From Lampris incognitus (Eukaryota > Chordata > Actinopteri > Lampriformes > Lampridae), in the NCBI RefSeq assembly GCF_029633865.1, contig NC_079213.1:99038845-99102844 (forward strand): a stretch of 64,000 nucleotides of DNA, read 5' to 3'. The notes below the pieces were generated by a model that was not told the origin of the DNA, made no database searches, and was given only the letters and a program-made list of their open reading frames with translations. Shown here piece after piece: positions 11,046 through 23,600 of the stretch (its first letter is position 1; the number at the start of each line of letters is the position of its first letter). Both the position numbers and the translations under genes were made by a program.

Positions 11046-11587
11046 GTTGCATTTGATGCCTTGTCCAGGAAGAGAGAACACAGGATTCTTTGGACGCAAA
11101 TAAAAAGGGCAATTGTTTTTGTGAATTTTTGCGTACATAATGATAGACAAATGAGTTGGTGCAGATAAAAGTTGAATAACGGAGGGAAATAATTTTTTCA
11201 TTTCATGTGGTCTTTAAGGGTCTTTGTCATCATGTTGTGTAGCCACAATGTTTTGGATCAATGAGAATTATTTTATTCTAGAGCTACAAATGTCATTGCA
11301 CTGCCACGTGGATTATCTGTGGCATTATGTTTGTTAAATACAAACGTGCAACTTTTCTCCATGTGTCATTTTTCAATGGTTTATCACAAAACTGTTACAT
11401 TAAAGTTGTAAAGAACAAGGAACATTTTGATAATTGTGATCAGCTTGTCCTCCGTTTTGGTCACTGCAAATTTAACACTTATCCAGGCACACACTTCTGA
11501 AGCAAGCATCAACAAACCACACCCAATCTGCAACTTCAACAGGATCCAGTCCAACCAAACCACACCCAATCCGTCTTGATGCATGCT
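11046..11587. other. Unannotated intronic/intergenic DNA
   Basis: No supported feature; AT-rich, inside the first intron of the minus-strand CYP2 relic. Confidence 0.35.
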
Positions 11588-11802
11588 CAATAATCTAGGT
11601 AAGAAAACCAAAGAAGGTTGAATCAGTTCATCTGGATACAATGTTTATAAACGTTGTATTCAGATGAACTGATTCAACCTTTTGATTTTGATCTGGATAC
11701 AGCATTGGATCTCTGTATACAACAATCTTTTTTACAACCGATACAACGATCTTTGATCTGGACGTTGTATCCAGATGAACTGATTCAACCTTCTTTGACG
11801 CA
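11588..11802. repeat. Palindromic Penelope-type flank repeats
   Basis: The motif 'gttgaatcagttcatctgg' appears at 11618 and inverted at 11663 and 11773. 11614-11647 and 11648-11681 form a spacerless palindrome with 34-nt arms and two mismatches. The same motif occurs at 7868. Confidence 0.5.
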
Positions 11803-12080
11803 CCCAGTCTGCAACTTCGGTAGGATTAAATCCACCCAATAACTCACCTTTCCTCACACCCAAAAAGCTGTTGCAGTAACCCCTGTCTGGTTGTTGGTGA
11901 CACCCGGCAAAAGTAAAATAAATAAATAAATAAAAATGCTCAACTTTTTAGGCAGTATTAAACCACGTTGGCCGCACATCAGCAGGCTGTGGATCAGGTA
12001 GTGACAACTGCAAAACCTCACTTCAGTGAGTCCACTAAAAAAAAAAAAAAAAAGTCCGCGACTTGCTGCAAGTGGGTTTA

Positions 12081-13291
12081 CACTCACTGGCCACTTTATT
12101 AGGTACACCTTGCTAGTACCGGGTTGGACCCCCTTTTGCCTTCAGAACTGCCTTAATCCTTCGTGGCATAGATTCAACAAGGTACTGGAAACATTCCTCA
12201 GAGAGTTTGGTCCATATTGACATGATAGCATCACGCAGTTGCTGCAGATTCGTCGGCTGCACATCCATGATGCGAATCTCCCGGTCCACCACATCCCAAA
12301 GGTGCTCTATTGGATTGAGATGTGGTGACTGTGGAGGCCATTTGAGTACAGTGAACTCATTGTCATGTTCAAGAAACCAGTCTGAGATGATTCGAGCTTT
12401 ATGACATGGCGCGTTATCCTGCTGGAAGTAGCCATCAGAAGATGGGAACACTGTGGTCATAAAGGGATGGACATGGTCAGCAACAGTACTCAGGTAGGCT
12501 GTGGCGTTGACACGATGCTCAATTGGTACTAAGGGGCCAAAAGTGTGCCAAGAAAATATCCCCCACACCATTACACCACCACCACCAGCCTGAACCCTTG
12601 ATACAAGGTAGGATGGATCCATGCTTTCATGTATTTGACGCCAAATTCTCCCCCTACCATCCGAATGTCGCAGCAGAAATCGAGACTCATCAGACCAGGC
12701 AACGTTTTTCCAATCTTCTATTGTCCAATTTTGGTGAGCCTGTGCGAATTGTAGCCTCAGTTTCCTGTTCTTAGCTGACAGGAGTGGCACCCGGTGTGGT
12801 CTTCTGCTGCTGTAGCCCATCTGCCTCAAGGTTCGACGTGTTGTGCGTTCAGATGCTCTTCTGCATACCTCGGTTGTAATGAGTGGTTATTTGAGTTACT
12901 GTTGCCTTTCTATCAGCTCGAACCAGTCTGGCCATTCTCCTCTGGCATCAACAAGGCATTTTCGCCCACAGAACTGTCGCTCACGGGATATTTTCTCTTT
13001 TTCGGACCATTCTCTGTAAACCCTAGAGATGGTTGTGCGTGAAAATCCCAGTAGATCAGCAGTTTCTGAAATACTCAGACAAGCCCGTCTGGCACCAACA
13101 ACCATGCCACGTTCAAAGTCACTTAAGTCACCTTTCTTCCCCATTCTGATGCTCGGTTTGAACTGCAGCAGATCGTCTTGACCATGTCTACATGCCTAAA
13201 TGCATTGAGTTGCTGCCATGTGATTGGCTGATTAGAAATTTGCGTTAACGAGCAGTTGGACAGGTGTGCCTAATAAAGTGGCCGGTGAGTG
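12081..13291 (-). mobile_element. Tc1-like transposon with near-complete transposase
   Basis: Terminal repeats CACTCACTGGCCACTTTATT (left) and its inverse on the right are flanked by TA. Transposase runs on minus from ATG 13144 (MGKKGDLSDFERGMVVGARR, HTH with ETADLLGFSRTTISRVY) to 12113. The three catalytic positions are visible: D in WSDESRF, D in QQDNAPCH and E in NPIEHLWD. The reading frame is broken about twice between 12,830 and 12,910, so the element looks recently dead. It lies in intron 1 of the CYP2 pseudogene. Confidence 0.92.
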
Positions 13292-14097
13292 TATACGGAA
13301 AGTTTACATGGACGTTAACCTGCTAAAATGGTCAGTTCTCTACAATGCCAGCGGTTCAAATAAAAATGGCCGCCGCTCTGCCCAGCCTGCTATGGTGATT
13401 TGAACGGGAATGTCTGTTCTAGTCTCATTCGGCTTCTATGGTTTAATTACTCTTTAAACGAAGTTATAACGAGAACATTCAAAATCCTAGAAATAAGATC
13501 AAAGTTCTGATTTTTGTTGTTGTTGTTGTAATATACATATCCAGCTTCTTTTAAGCATCTTACCGAAAAATAATACTGAACAGCGACATTTTTCCCATCA
13601 GTATGCGACCAAAATGAATTTAATGATGATTTGTCAGGGCAAAAAATGTTAGTTGGTGCCACGTTAATGTAAATTTAAAAGCATTTATTCACAAATATTG
13701 CACTTAAAAGTTACAAATAAGTAAAAGCCTTAAAGTAACTTAAAAGTTACTCTGCATTGATTCATGCACTGTGTGTTTATTAAAGAAAATGTAAACGCAC
13801 AAAATGTTGCATATTTACAAAGTCAGCTTACATGTTTTTCAGATGGTGGGTTTCAAATACAAATCACTGCCTTTATCTGTGCGTTGGGTGTTTTCCCTCT
13901 ACTGTGCCTGCGTGACATATGTTGGTGCCTCATTTTGAGGCTATTTTAATTCCGTACACTACCGATCGAAGCTGCACAAACTGGTCTACTTGCACTAAAC
14001 AAACGGTTTTAAGCTTTCCTGTTACAGGGAGTCACTGAAACCCCGATTCGTGACCCTTGCTTTTCACCTGTGACAGGGCATTCCTACGTTGACGTAC
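13292..14097. other. Unannotated intronic DNA
   Basis: No exon or clear repeat apart from a short GTT run near 13,517. It belongs to intron 1 of the minus-strand CYP2 relic. Confidence 0.35.
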
Positions 14098-14301
14098 CGT
14101 GGCGAACTGCAGGTGCACCCTGCTCGGGTCAATTCGGAGGAGATCGCCGATGATCGGAAGAGACCACGGCCCGGGAGGAAAGTTTCTCACGGCGGCTGTC
14201 TTCTTCATAACGTCAGCAATCAGCAAGAAAAGGCACAAAAATATCACAAAACTTTTCCAATCCATCCATTCCCACGCCACAATGTCAGACAGCGTCACCA
14301 T

Positions 14302-14683
14302 CTCATATATGGGAGCAAGACAACAACAACAACAACAGCAACAACAACAAAAAGGTTTCTATTGTAGAGCAGTGAATGACCGACCAGGCGACCAGACGGT
14401 TAAAGTTCCCCCAACACACACACACACTAGGAAGAAAAAAAAACATCTGGCAGTGCAGTCTCGAGCTCAAACCCTGTGGCCTAAACTTTGCTCTAGAAAT
14501 CCTGCAAGGCATCAATACAGTTATGCAACACTCGTTTCGAGCCTTGCAGCGAGACGCCCCTCACGTACACCGCAGTCCACTGCTCTCTAGAGGTTTTTAC
14601 ACAACTACCAAGTAGGGAAGCACTTTTCTGCATGATCACCATAGCACTCTGTGACTTTGCTGGGGTCTTTCAGTGAGGTCGTT
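14302..14683. promoter_or_regulatory. Head-to-head spacer between two CYP2 starts
   Basis: 382 bp separate the ATG of the minus-strand CYP2 relic from the ATG of CYP2 gene A, so any promoter of either gene must lie here or use upstream noncoding exons. The spacer holds a CAA microsatellite (14322-14352) and a CA run (14415-14427). I see no clear TATA box. The promoter role is inferred from position only. Confidence 0.35.
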
Positions 14684-17600
14684 ATGATTTTACAAGCTGT
14701 GTTAGAGTGTATGGATTTTACAGGATGGTTGATATCCATCTTTACGGCGCTGCTGGTGATTGATGTGATCAGAAACAGGAAGCCACCAAACTTTCCACCT
14801 GGACCTTTGGCTTTGCCTTTACTGGGCAATATCTTCACTGGAACGGACTTCAAAACCATAAATAAGGTGACATGAAAAATAGCATTGTTCCAAATGTACA
14901 TTTGTTTCCATACAAAACATAAACCAATGTAAACTACTAGTAAGACACGTTAGTCCCTAACTAACGGATCTGAGCCTTTAGCCGAACGGTTAGTAATGTC
15001 GCCTTGTGGTGCAATACATCTCGTATCGAATCTCCTACCGAGCAAGAAAATAACCGGTTACACCAATATTTATTTATTCGTGTGACATTTCTACCCAATC
15101 ATATTTAAAACTCACAATTTCGCAAACAAAATGGTTTCAGTGAATTTACTATCAGTCTACAATATTGATCTTTATGTATAATAAATAGTCTGTAATATAT
15201 AATGGCAAGGCAAGCCAAGTTCATTTGTATAGCACATTTCATGCACAAATCATTTCTTTGACATACTGGGAGCCTGTGCAGAGACCGAAAAATTGGTGTA
15301 ATGTGTTCAGCATTCTTCGTGTTTGTTAGGACCCCAGCAGTAGTGTTCTGAATGAGCTGAACATGCCAGAGAGCTTTCCCGTTTTGTTTTGTTTTTTTTT
15401 TTTTTACATGAATCTTCTATTTCTGGTAAAGTTTTTTTTTTTACATGACAATAGCCTGAATTTGTTATTAGCTTAATGTAGCTAGTAAAATTTAGATGTG
15501 TCCATAATTATTTTTCTATTGCACGTTGTCCATCTTGGAAGAGAGATCCCTCCTCTGTTATGCTCCCTGAGGTTTCTTTCTATTTTTTCTCCCTGTTAAG
15601 GGTTTTTTTTTTTTTTTTTTTTTAGAGAGTTGTTCCTTATCCGATGCGAGGGTCTAAGGACAGGATGTCGTGTTGCTGTAAAACCCCCTGAGGCAAATTT
15701 GTAATATTGAGCTATACAAATAAAAATGACTTGACTTTAGTAGAAGGATTCAGGTACATCCAGCCATTTGATTTGTTCAATGCACTGATGCAAGGAATCT
15801 ATGGGACCATAGTTACTCGGTAAAGAGCTAGGTAAATTTAGTTGGGGTTTGCATAGCTACGGCAAGTGATTTTATTATGCATAATTGGCATTATGGGAGC
15901 TGGGGGGCGCGTTCTGATGAAGCCAACAAAACCACTTCATCTGCGAAGAGTAGAGATGCAATTCTGAGGTTCCCAAAACAGACACACTCCTCACCTTGAC
16001 TGTGCCTTGAGAGCCTGTCCATGAATATCAAACCGAATCAGAGACAAGTCCTTGGCGGAGTCTGACACCCACTGAAAACGTGTTTGACTTTGTGCTGGGA
16101 ATGCAGACACAGCGCTCACTTTGGTTATACAAGGACCGGATGGCTTGCAGCAACTGCTAGGGAGAGCAACAGAGGGATCTCCCTCTCCCAAGATGGACAG
16201 ACGTGCAATGGATGTTGTGTATACAGAATAACACTGAAAGAGGATAACGGAATTATAATGGAATTATAATGGAATTGAGATATATGAATGTGAAAACACA
16301 AGTCAAACATATGCACAAAATAATACAATGAAAAAGTTGAATAGGAATGTGAATGAATGAGATATAAAAACAGCCTTAGGGTTTCCAGCCTACATTATAG
16401 AAAAGTACGGGATTCTGTGCTCTATTTGGGATGTTAGTGACTGTCATAAGATGGGTCAGTCAAATGTGTCGTGCTGGGAGCAGGAACGACCCAAACGCAG
16501 ACAGGAGAGACAGGCTGGGATAGAGCAATGATTTAATAGAAGAACTGAAGGAATGAAGCTTACAACAAATGGAGAGGTAGGCAGGAGGTCAAAAGTCCAA
16601 AACAACAGGCAAGGTACAAATAGCAAGGAAGGCTCGAGGGCAAGGTATGAAGCACCAGGCTAACGTAACAATTTAACAAAGAAACAGGGCAGCCCGGGAG
16701 AATATAACTGCTGGGGAGCCAATCAGGGAATGAGGAACGGGTGAGCAAGGCAGGGCAGAAAGAAATGGCAAGACCAGTGGAGCTGGGCCACTGGAGACAC
16801 GGGAAGTATGTCGGCTGGTGGCTTGGGAATAGAAACAGGCTGAACCCATGTAAAGACACTGGGCAGCGCAAACTGACAGGTTGGCCGGCGGCACAGGAAC
16901 AGGTGGAAGGCGCCTGCAGATGGGCAGGGCGTCGGCCGGCGGCCGGAGCCAACTGTACAGGCTCCGGAACAGACCAGTCTGGTTGCAATATAGCCCAATT
17001 AAACACTGAGTTTCCTGCCACGAAGCCTGGGAGGTTGGCGGAAACTACAGGGACCTCCCCTGGCCAGGCAGGCTCCCCAGAACGGGTTTAGGGCTGGAGC
17101 TGGCTCAGCACCATAAATAGGCTGGTGGTTTACCGACCGGTAGACAGGCTGGTGGCTAGCGGCCCCAAACCTAGCAGACTGGGAGACAGGATGATGGCTA
17201 CTACTACTTTTGGCTGCTCCCGTTAGGGATCATCAAAGCGGATCATCCATTTCCATCCCTTCCTGTCCTCTGTATCTTCCTCTGTCACACTAGCCACCTG
17301 CATGACCTCTCTCACCACATCCATAAACCTCTTTGGCCTTCGTCTTTTCCTCTTCCCTGGCAGCTCCATATTCAGCATCCTTCTCCCAATACACCCAGTC
17401 TCTCCTCCGCACATGTCCAAACCCTTTCAATCTTGCCTCTCTTGCTTCGTCTCTAAACCGTCCAAACTGAGTTGTCCCTCTAATATACTCATTCCTATTC
17501 CTGTTCATCTTTGTCATTCCCAACAAAAATCTTAGCATCTTCAACTCTGCCACCTCCAGCTCTGTCTCCTATCTTTTCATCAATGCTACTGTCTCCAAAC

Positions 17601-20600
17601 CATAACATAGCTGATCTCACAACCATCTTGTAAACCTTCCATTCAACTCTTGCTGGTACCCTTCTGTTGCAAATCACTCCTGACAGTCTTCTCCACCCAC
17701 TCCAACCTGCCTGCACTCTCTTCTTCACTCCGTTACTTTGAACAGTTGACCCCAAGTATTTAAACTCATACGCCTTCATCACCTCTACTCCTTGGATCCT
17801 CACCATTCTGCTGTCCTCCCTCTTGTTCATGCATCGGTATTCCGTCTTGCTCCTACTGACTTTCATTCCTCTTCTCTCCGGTGCATACCTCCACTTCTCC
17901 AGGCTCTCCTCAACGTACCTTACTCTCGCTACAGATCACACTGTCATCCACGAATATCAGTCCACAGAGATTCCTGTCTGATCTCGTCTGTCAACCTGTC
18001 CATCACCATTGCAAACAACAAATGGCTCAGAGCCGATCCTTGATCCCATCTGTTTTTCCAACCGCACACCTCACTATTGTCACACTGCACTCCCCGTGCA
18101 CCATTCCGACATACTTCTCTGCCACTCCCAACTTCCTCATACAATACCACACCTCCCACACAGGTTGATGGCTAGCATGCCCAAAACTAGCAGGCTGAGA
18201 AAGCTGGTGACTAGCAGGCCGGATACCCCCTAGTTGGAGGCTAGCCACACGAGACACAGTCTTGGAGCTAGCTGACAAGCCAATTAGCTTTTCCAGGGCA
18301 GAGCTGGGAGACTCCAGGGAAACATTGGAGGCTGAAATGATGGGCTTGGGAGGAACAGGGTCAGGAATAGGGTTAACATGGAATTTCCACCTGAAAAAAA
18401 GCCATTTCTTGGACAAACGCAGGGTCCCTCTTCCAGATGGCAGTGAGGAGCTTAAAGAAGCCTGGCTCTTCTTTGAGAAAAGTGTCCCTCGACACACCAA
18501 AATCCTCCCAAGTATACGACAGGCTGAGTAGATCTGCTGTGTCCATATTTGGTCGGCTTGTACGGTCATACCAGGAGTAGAAACTGAGGACCCAAACGCA
18601 GACAGCAGGGACAGGCTAGGATAGAGCAGTGATTTAATGAAGAACTGAAAGAATGAAGCTTACAACATATGGAGAGGTAGGCAGGGGTCAAAAGTCCAAA
18701 ACAACAGGCAAGGTACAAACAGCATCGAAGGCTCATGGACAAGACATGAAGCACCAGGCTAACATAACAATCCAACAAAGAGACAGGGCAACCCAGGGGA
18801 ATATAACTGCTAGGGAGCCAATCAGGGAATGGGGAACAAGTGCGCAAGGCAGGGCAGGAACAGAAATGGCAAGCCGAACAGAGAATGGGGAACAGGTGAG
18901 CAAAGCAGGGACAGAAACAGAAATGGCGGGACTGGTGAGTCTTCAAAATAAAACAGGAAACACCGATAACATAACTATGACAAAATGAGTAAAGTCAATA
19001 TATTAATCTGAATGATCAAGGGATGCACTCTGTGAGTTGCCGAAATAAGAGCTGAGTGGTTGCCAGTAACAAAAAAAACAAAAACAAACAAACAAAAAAC
19101 TTGTCAAAAGTCCTTCTGGTTGTAATTTTTTTTCCAGGTGTAAAACAGACAAGTTATCATGTAACCAGGACATAGTTGTTGGGGGAGTATCTGATTTCCA
19201 GTGTGGGATTATTCTTCGGTGGGCAATTAAAGAGGCAAAACCAATGATTCTAAGTGTGTTTAACAGATAGTCCTGCATCCTTCCTAGAACCCCAAGGATA
19301 GCAATTTGAGGAGATGGGGTAATGGTTGACCCTAATACCTCAGACATTGTCAAAGAAAGATTTCCAAAACCCAGCCAGCCTCGAACAGTCCCCTGGTGTT
19401 TAAGAACACCTGCTGCAGACATCTGCTATGTCAGGGTATATTGCAGATAGTTTACTTTTACTGTAGTGAATTCTGTGGAGCACTTTAAATTGGATGAGAC
19501 TGAGCCTGGCACATGATGAAGAGGCATTTACACTTTCCAGTGCCTCATCCCACCATTGATCTGACTCTAACAACTGATATACCATTTTTTAACAGTTACT
19601 AATCCAGTTCAGATGACAGGAGTAATAGCCATTAAAGACCTAAAGATAAGTATTGTTTGGGTTTGTCAGATATCTCCTGTACTAATATCATGGCCCCTCT
19701 CAATTTAGATGACTGAGGAGTACGGCCGAGTGTTCAGCCTACGCAAAGGCAGTGAGAGGATAGTGTTTGTTTCAGGATTCAAGATGGTAAAAGAGGCCCT
19801 CATTAACCAGCTGGACAGCTTTGTTGAACGACCTATCATCCCTCTTTTCCATGTTGTCTTCAAAGGCCTTGGTGAGTGAGTGAATAATCTATTTTCTATG
19901 CTCTTATAAGCTTGTATTTATCAATAAATCTTTATTAGGTAATATGGAGCTTAATGAATGGTATCACAATTTCTCTTGCCCCGTGATCACTAGTGTTCAA
20001 CTACAAAAAACTCATCATTTGGGCTGTGTTCAAGGACTGAACTTCATTGTTGTAGTTGTTGACCATTTAAAAGAAATAAACTGGTCATATGTGGTCCACA
20101 CCATGAGGCATTATTGCTTGTCTTGATTCTTTCCTGATCAAAAGACATGATGGGTGCTTTATCAAACCTGTAATAATGGAATAATGGTGATGAATAAATT
20201 CAAGTTACATTTAAAGGGCTTTAGGGTTGACTATACCATCATTCCCCTTACCCTATTTGCTTTGTTAAAATTATCATTTACAGGCATAGCTTTAAGCAAT
20301 GGTTACCTATGGAAGATGCAGAGGAAGTTTGCCAACACCCACCTGCGTTACTTTGGGGAGGGTAAGAAGTCCCTGGAGAAACATACTGAACTGGAAAGCA
20401 CCTTGCTCTGTGAAGCCTTCAAAGAGGAGCAAGGCAAGTAGATATGAACCAGTCAATGCAAAGTGCATAGTGCAGAAAGTGCAAGTGCGAAAAGTCGGGA
20501 CCACCAGATTTTACTTGGATCTGGTTTATACAACATATAAACTTGTGAACAATGCTTGCTAAAACTTTTAGGTAAATTCAGAGGGGGTGAATGTTTAGCA

Positions 20601-23600
20601 TAACACTAGAAACTACTACTACTACCACTACTACTACTTTTTGCTGTTCCCGTCAGGAGTCGCCACAGCGGATCATCCATTTCCATTTCTTCCTGTCCTC
20701 TGCATCTTCCTCTGTCACACCAGCCACCTGCATGTCCTCCCTCACCACATCCATAAACCTCCTCTTTGGCCTTCCTCTTTTCCTCTTCCCTGGCAGCTCC
20801 ATATTCAGCATCCTTCTCCCAATATATCCAGCATCTCTCCTCCACACATGTCAAACCATCTCAATCTTACCTCTCTTGCGTTGTCTCCAAACCATCCAAC
20901 CTGAGCTGTCCCTCTAATATAATCATTCCTAATCCCGTCCTTCTTCGTCACTCCCAATGAAAATCTTAGCATCTTCAACTCTGCCACCTCCAGCTCCGCC
21001 TCCTGTCTTTTCATCATTGCCACTGTCTCCAAACCATATAACATAGCTGGTCTCACAACCGTCTTGTAAATTCTGTCGCAAAACACTCCTGACGCTTGTC
21101 TCCACCCACTCCACCCTGCCCGCACGCTCTTCTTCACCTCTCTTCTGCACTCCCTGTTACTTTGGACAGTTGACCCCAAGTATTTAAACTCATATGCATT
21201 CATCACCTCTACTCCTTGCATCCTCACCATTCCACTGTCCTCCCTCTCATTAATTCTCATTCTAGTATAACACTAGAAAGCAAACTGTTGTATGCATCGG
21301 CTTTGTTGATGACACTGTATCAACCACCCATTTCATTACATTATACACTGGTGTAGATTACCTGGCAATGCCATGCTAAATGTTCTTAAGAATGTACCAC
21401 CATCATATCTAAACTCGTATTTTATTTTTGAACTGTTTACAGGTAAACCATTCAATCCCCACTACACCATAAACAATGCTGTGGGTAATGTCATCTCTTC
21501 GGTGGTCTTTGGAAAACGCTTTGACTACAGTGATGAACGTTTCCAGAATCTGCTACGTTTGGACAATGAGGCTGTTGTTCTGGCTGGCACAGCTGGAGCT
21601 CAGGTGGCTAATTTCATAGCATTTTCATGCATGGTTTAAACTAGTGAGGACACCCAAACTTCTGATGTAACTTATTGCAGTAGTTCTTAACTTTGGTCCC
21701 CAAGTCATGCTTGTTTTCCATTTGTGATTAACTCCTCGGCAGAACAGACAACCAGGTGTACTTGGGGTCTAGAGTACTGGAGTTGGGAACCACTGTAATC
21801 GACATTTTTTTTGTTGCAAAGCATGTTGGACTGTCTGGCTAATACATTCAAACATGACTCACCGGAATATTGTTTCTTAACCAGCTCTATGATGTATTTC
21901 CGCGCCTGATGAAGCACCTGCCAGGTCCTCACCAGACCATCCTCTCCAACTACAAGAAGATTATGGATTTCCTTCAAGGAGAAGTCGAGAGACACCGTGA
22001 GGATTGGAACCCAGATGACCCCCGTGATTATATAGATGCCTATCTTACAGAGATTGAGAGGGTGAGATATTTTCAGATCTTCAGTAAAGCTGCATGGAAT
22101 TGCGTGCAATATTTTACATTTCCAAATAATTCAAATTTATTGCCATATAAGGGACACTTGCAGAAACATTTTAATGTAAAAACAGCAAACTAAACTACAT
22201 GTAAAAGCTCAAACTGGCTTCTGAATGGATGGCTATACCAGTCAAGAAGGACATAGTCCTTTCCTCATAACATGCCCTCCAGAGGTTTTAGTTAGCTGTA
22301 GCTGGCTAAAACCAGTAACCTTACAGGTTTTCTTCATCAAGCGCCCCAGTCCCACTCTACTGTGTTACAAAGTACCTGGATGCATAAAGACTTTTGTGAA
22401 AAAGTCCACTCTTCAGCGCACAACACTAGAGTTGAAATGGCAATTTATCAATGAAAAATGTTATACTCCATCAATGTTTGATGAATAAAGTGGGCTGTAT
22501 TATTTTAACAAAATTAATACGAAATAATACGTAATCATTGCTATCATGATGAAAGAGGAAGGATGATCCCCTGGCCGGCTTCAGCATAGAGACCCTGATG
22601 GTGTGCACCCTGGACCTGTTTGAGGCTGGGACAGAGTCATCTGCAACCACATTACGCTGGGCCTTGGTGTACATGATGAACTATCCAAATATCCAGGGTC
22701 AGTGAAACCCTAAACACCAGCCATAAGCCAGCCAGATGGATAATGATTAATGAGCTGTGATCAATAAAATAATTACATTTCATGACAATGTTTTGCCACT
22801 CAGAGAAAGTCCAGGCTGAGATAGACAGCGTGATTGGACAGTCTCGTCAACCCACTATGGCCGACAGACCCAACATGCCCTACACTGACGCTGTCATCCA
22901 TGAGACTCAAAGGTTAGGGAATATTGTCCCTCTGGGTTTTCCCAAAATGGCCACCAAAGACACAACACTGGGAGGATACTACATACCCAAGGTAAAATAC
23001 TTTTAGTAAAACTCATACTCAGTGTGACCTCTTGCTGATATGTAGCCTGAAGTACCGTTATCACAAATATTTCATGCTCCTCTCACCAGGGTACGGTTAT
23101 TACTACAAACCTCTCATCTGTGCTGTTTGATAAGAATGAGTGGGCAACTCCAGATAAGTTCAATCCTGAACACTTCTTGGATTCAGAGGGCCATTTCCGC
23201 AGAAGAGAGGCCTTCCTACCATTCTCAGCAGGTACCTCGAAAACTAGCATTTTCAACAGTCCTTCTCATATTATTCCATATGTGTTAATGGTGTGAGTTC
23301 ACATTTTGAAGTTACGATTTACCAGCGATTGAAACGCTGTCAGAAACAAAAGTTTCTAAAGAATACCCACTATGCTATGCTACCAATAGCACAATTTGTT
23401 TAGGTTAGGAATGTGCTAGACCATATCTGCCAGTGACTTTCTTTCGCCTCAGGTAAGCGTGTGTGTTTAGGGGAACAACTGGCTAGGATGGAGCTGTTCC
23501 TTTTCTTTGCTTCCCTTCTCCAACGCTTCACCTTCTCTCCTGTTCTCGAAGAGATGCCCAGCATGCAGGGTGTGTTGGGCTTTACGCACTCGCCTGAGGT

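Larger units (their letters stand above)
8968..14301 (-). pseudogene. CYP2-family cytochrome P450 pseudogene (exons 1-3 only)
   Basis: Exon 1 (14301-14098, 68 codons) starts at an ATG. It encodes a membrane anchor ([15 protein letters not shown]), the proline hinge [16 protein letters not shown] and SRVHLQFAT, then a GTACGT donor. Exon 2 (9487-9325, the 163 nt usual for CYP2) reads FAEK-stop-GNIFSLRLFGG, VVVVNGYKLVREALVEKGE and DYTDRPSMPLTAEMFGNN. A TAA replaces the tyrosine expected in FAEKYGN. Exon 3 (9118-8968) reads [20 protein letters not shown] and [14 protein letters not shown], then shifts frame to [13 protein letters not shown]. It is 151 nt instead of 150, so one base has been gained. 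Exons 4-9 (I-helix, ExxR, heme loop) are absent: below 8,940 only L2 and its insertions follow. It resembles the fish CYP2N/CYP2P type more than genes A and B do. A Tc1 element and a LINE lie in its first intron. Confidence 0.88.

Noticed and set aside
14099-14590. 163-codon plus-strand open frame
   Set aside because: Runs antisense through CYP2 exon 1 and then a CAA microsatellite; no family resemblance.
16560-17021. 153-codon minus-strand open frame, leucine/serine-rich
   Set aside because: Low-complexity repeat DNA shared with 18566-18946; no known domain.
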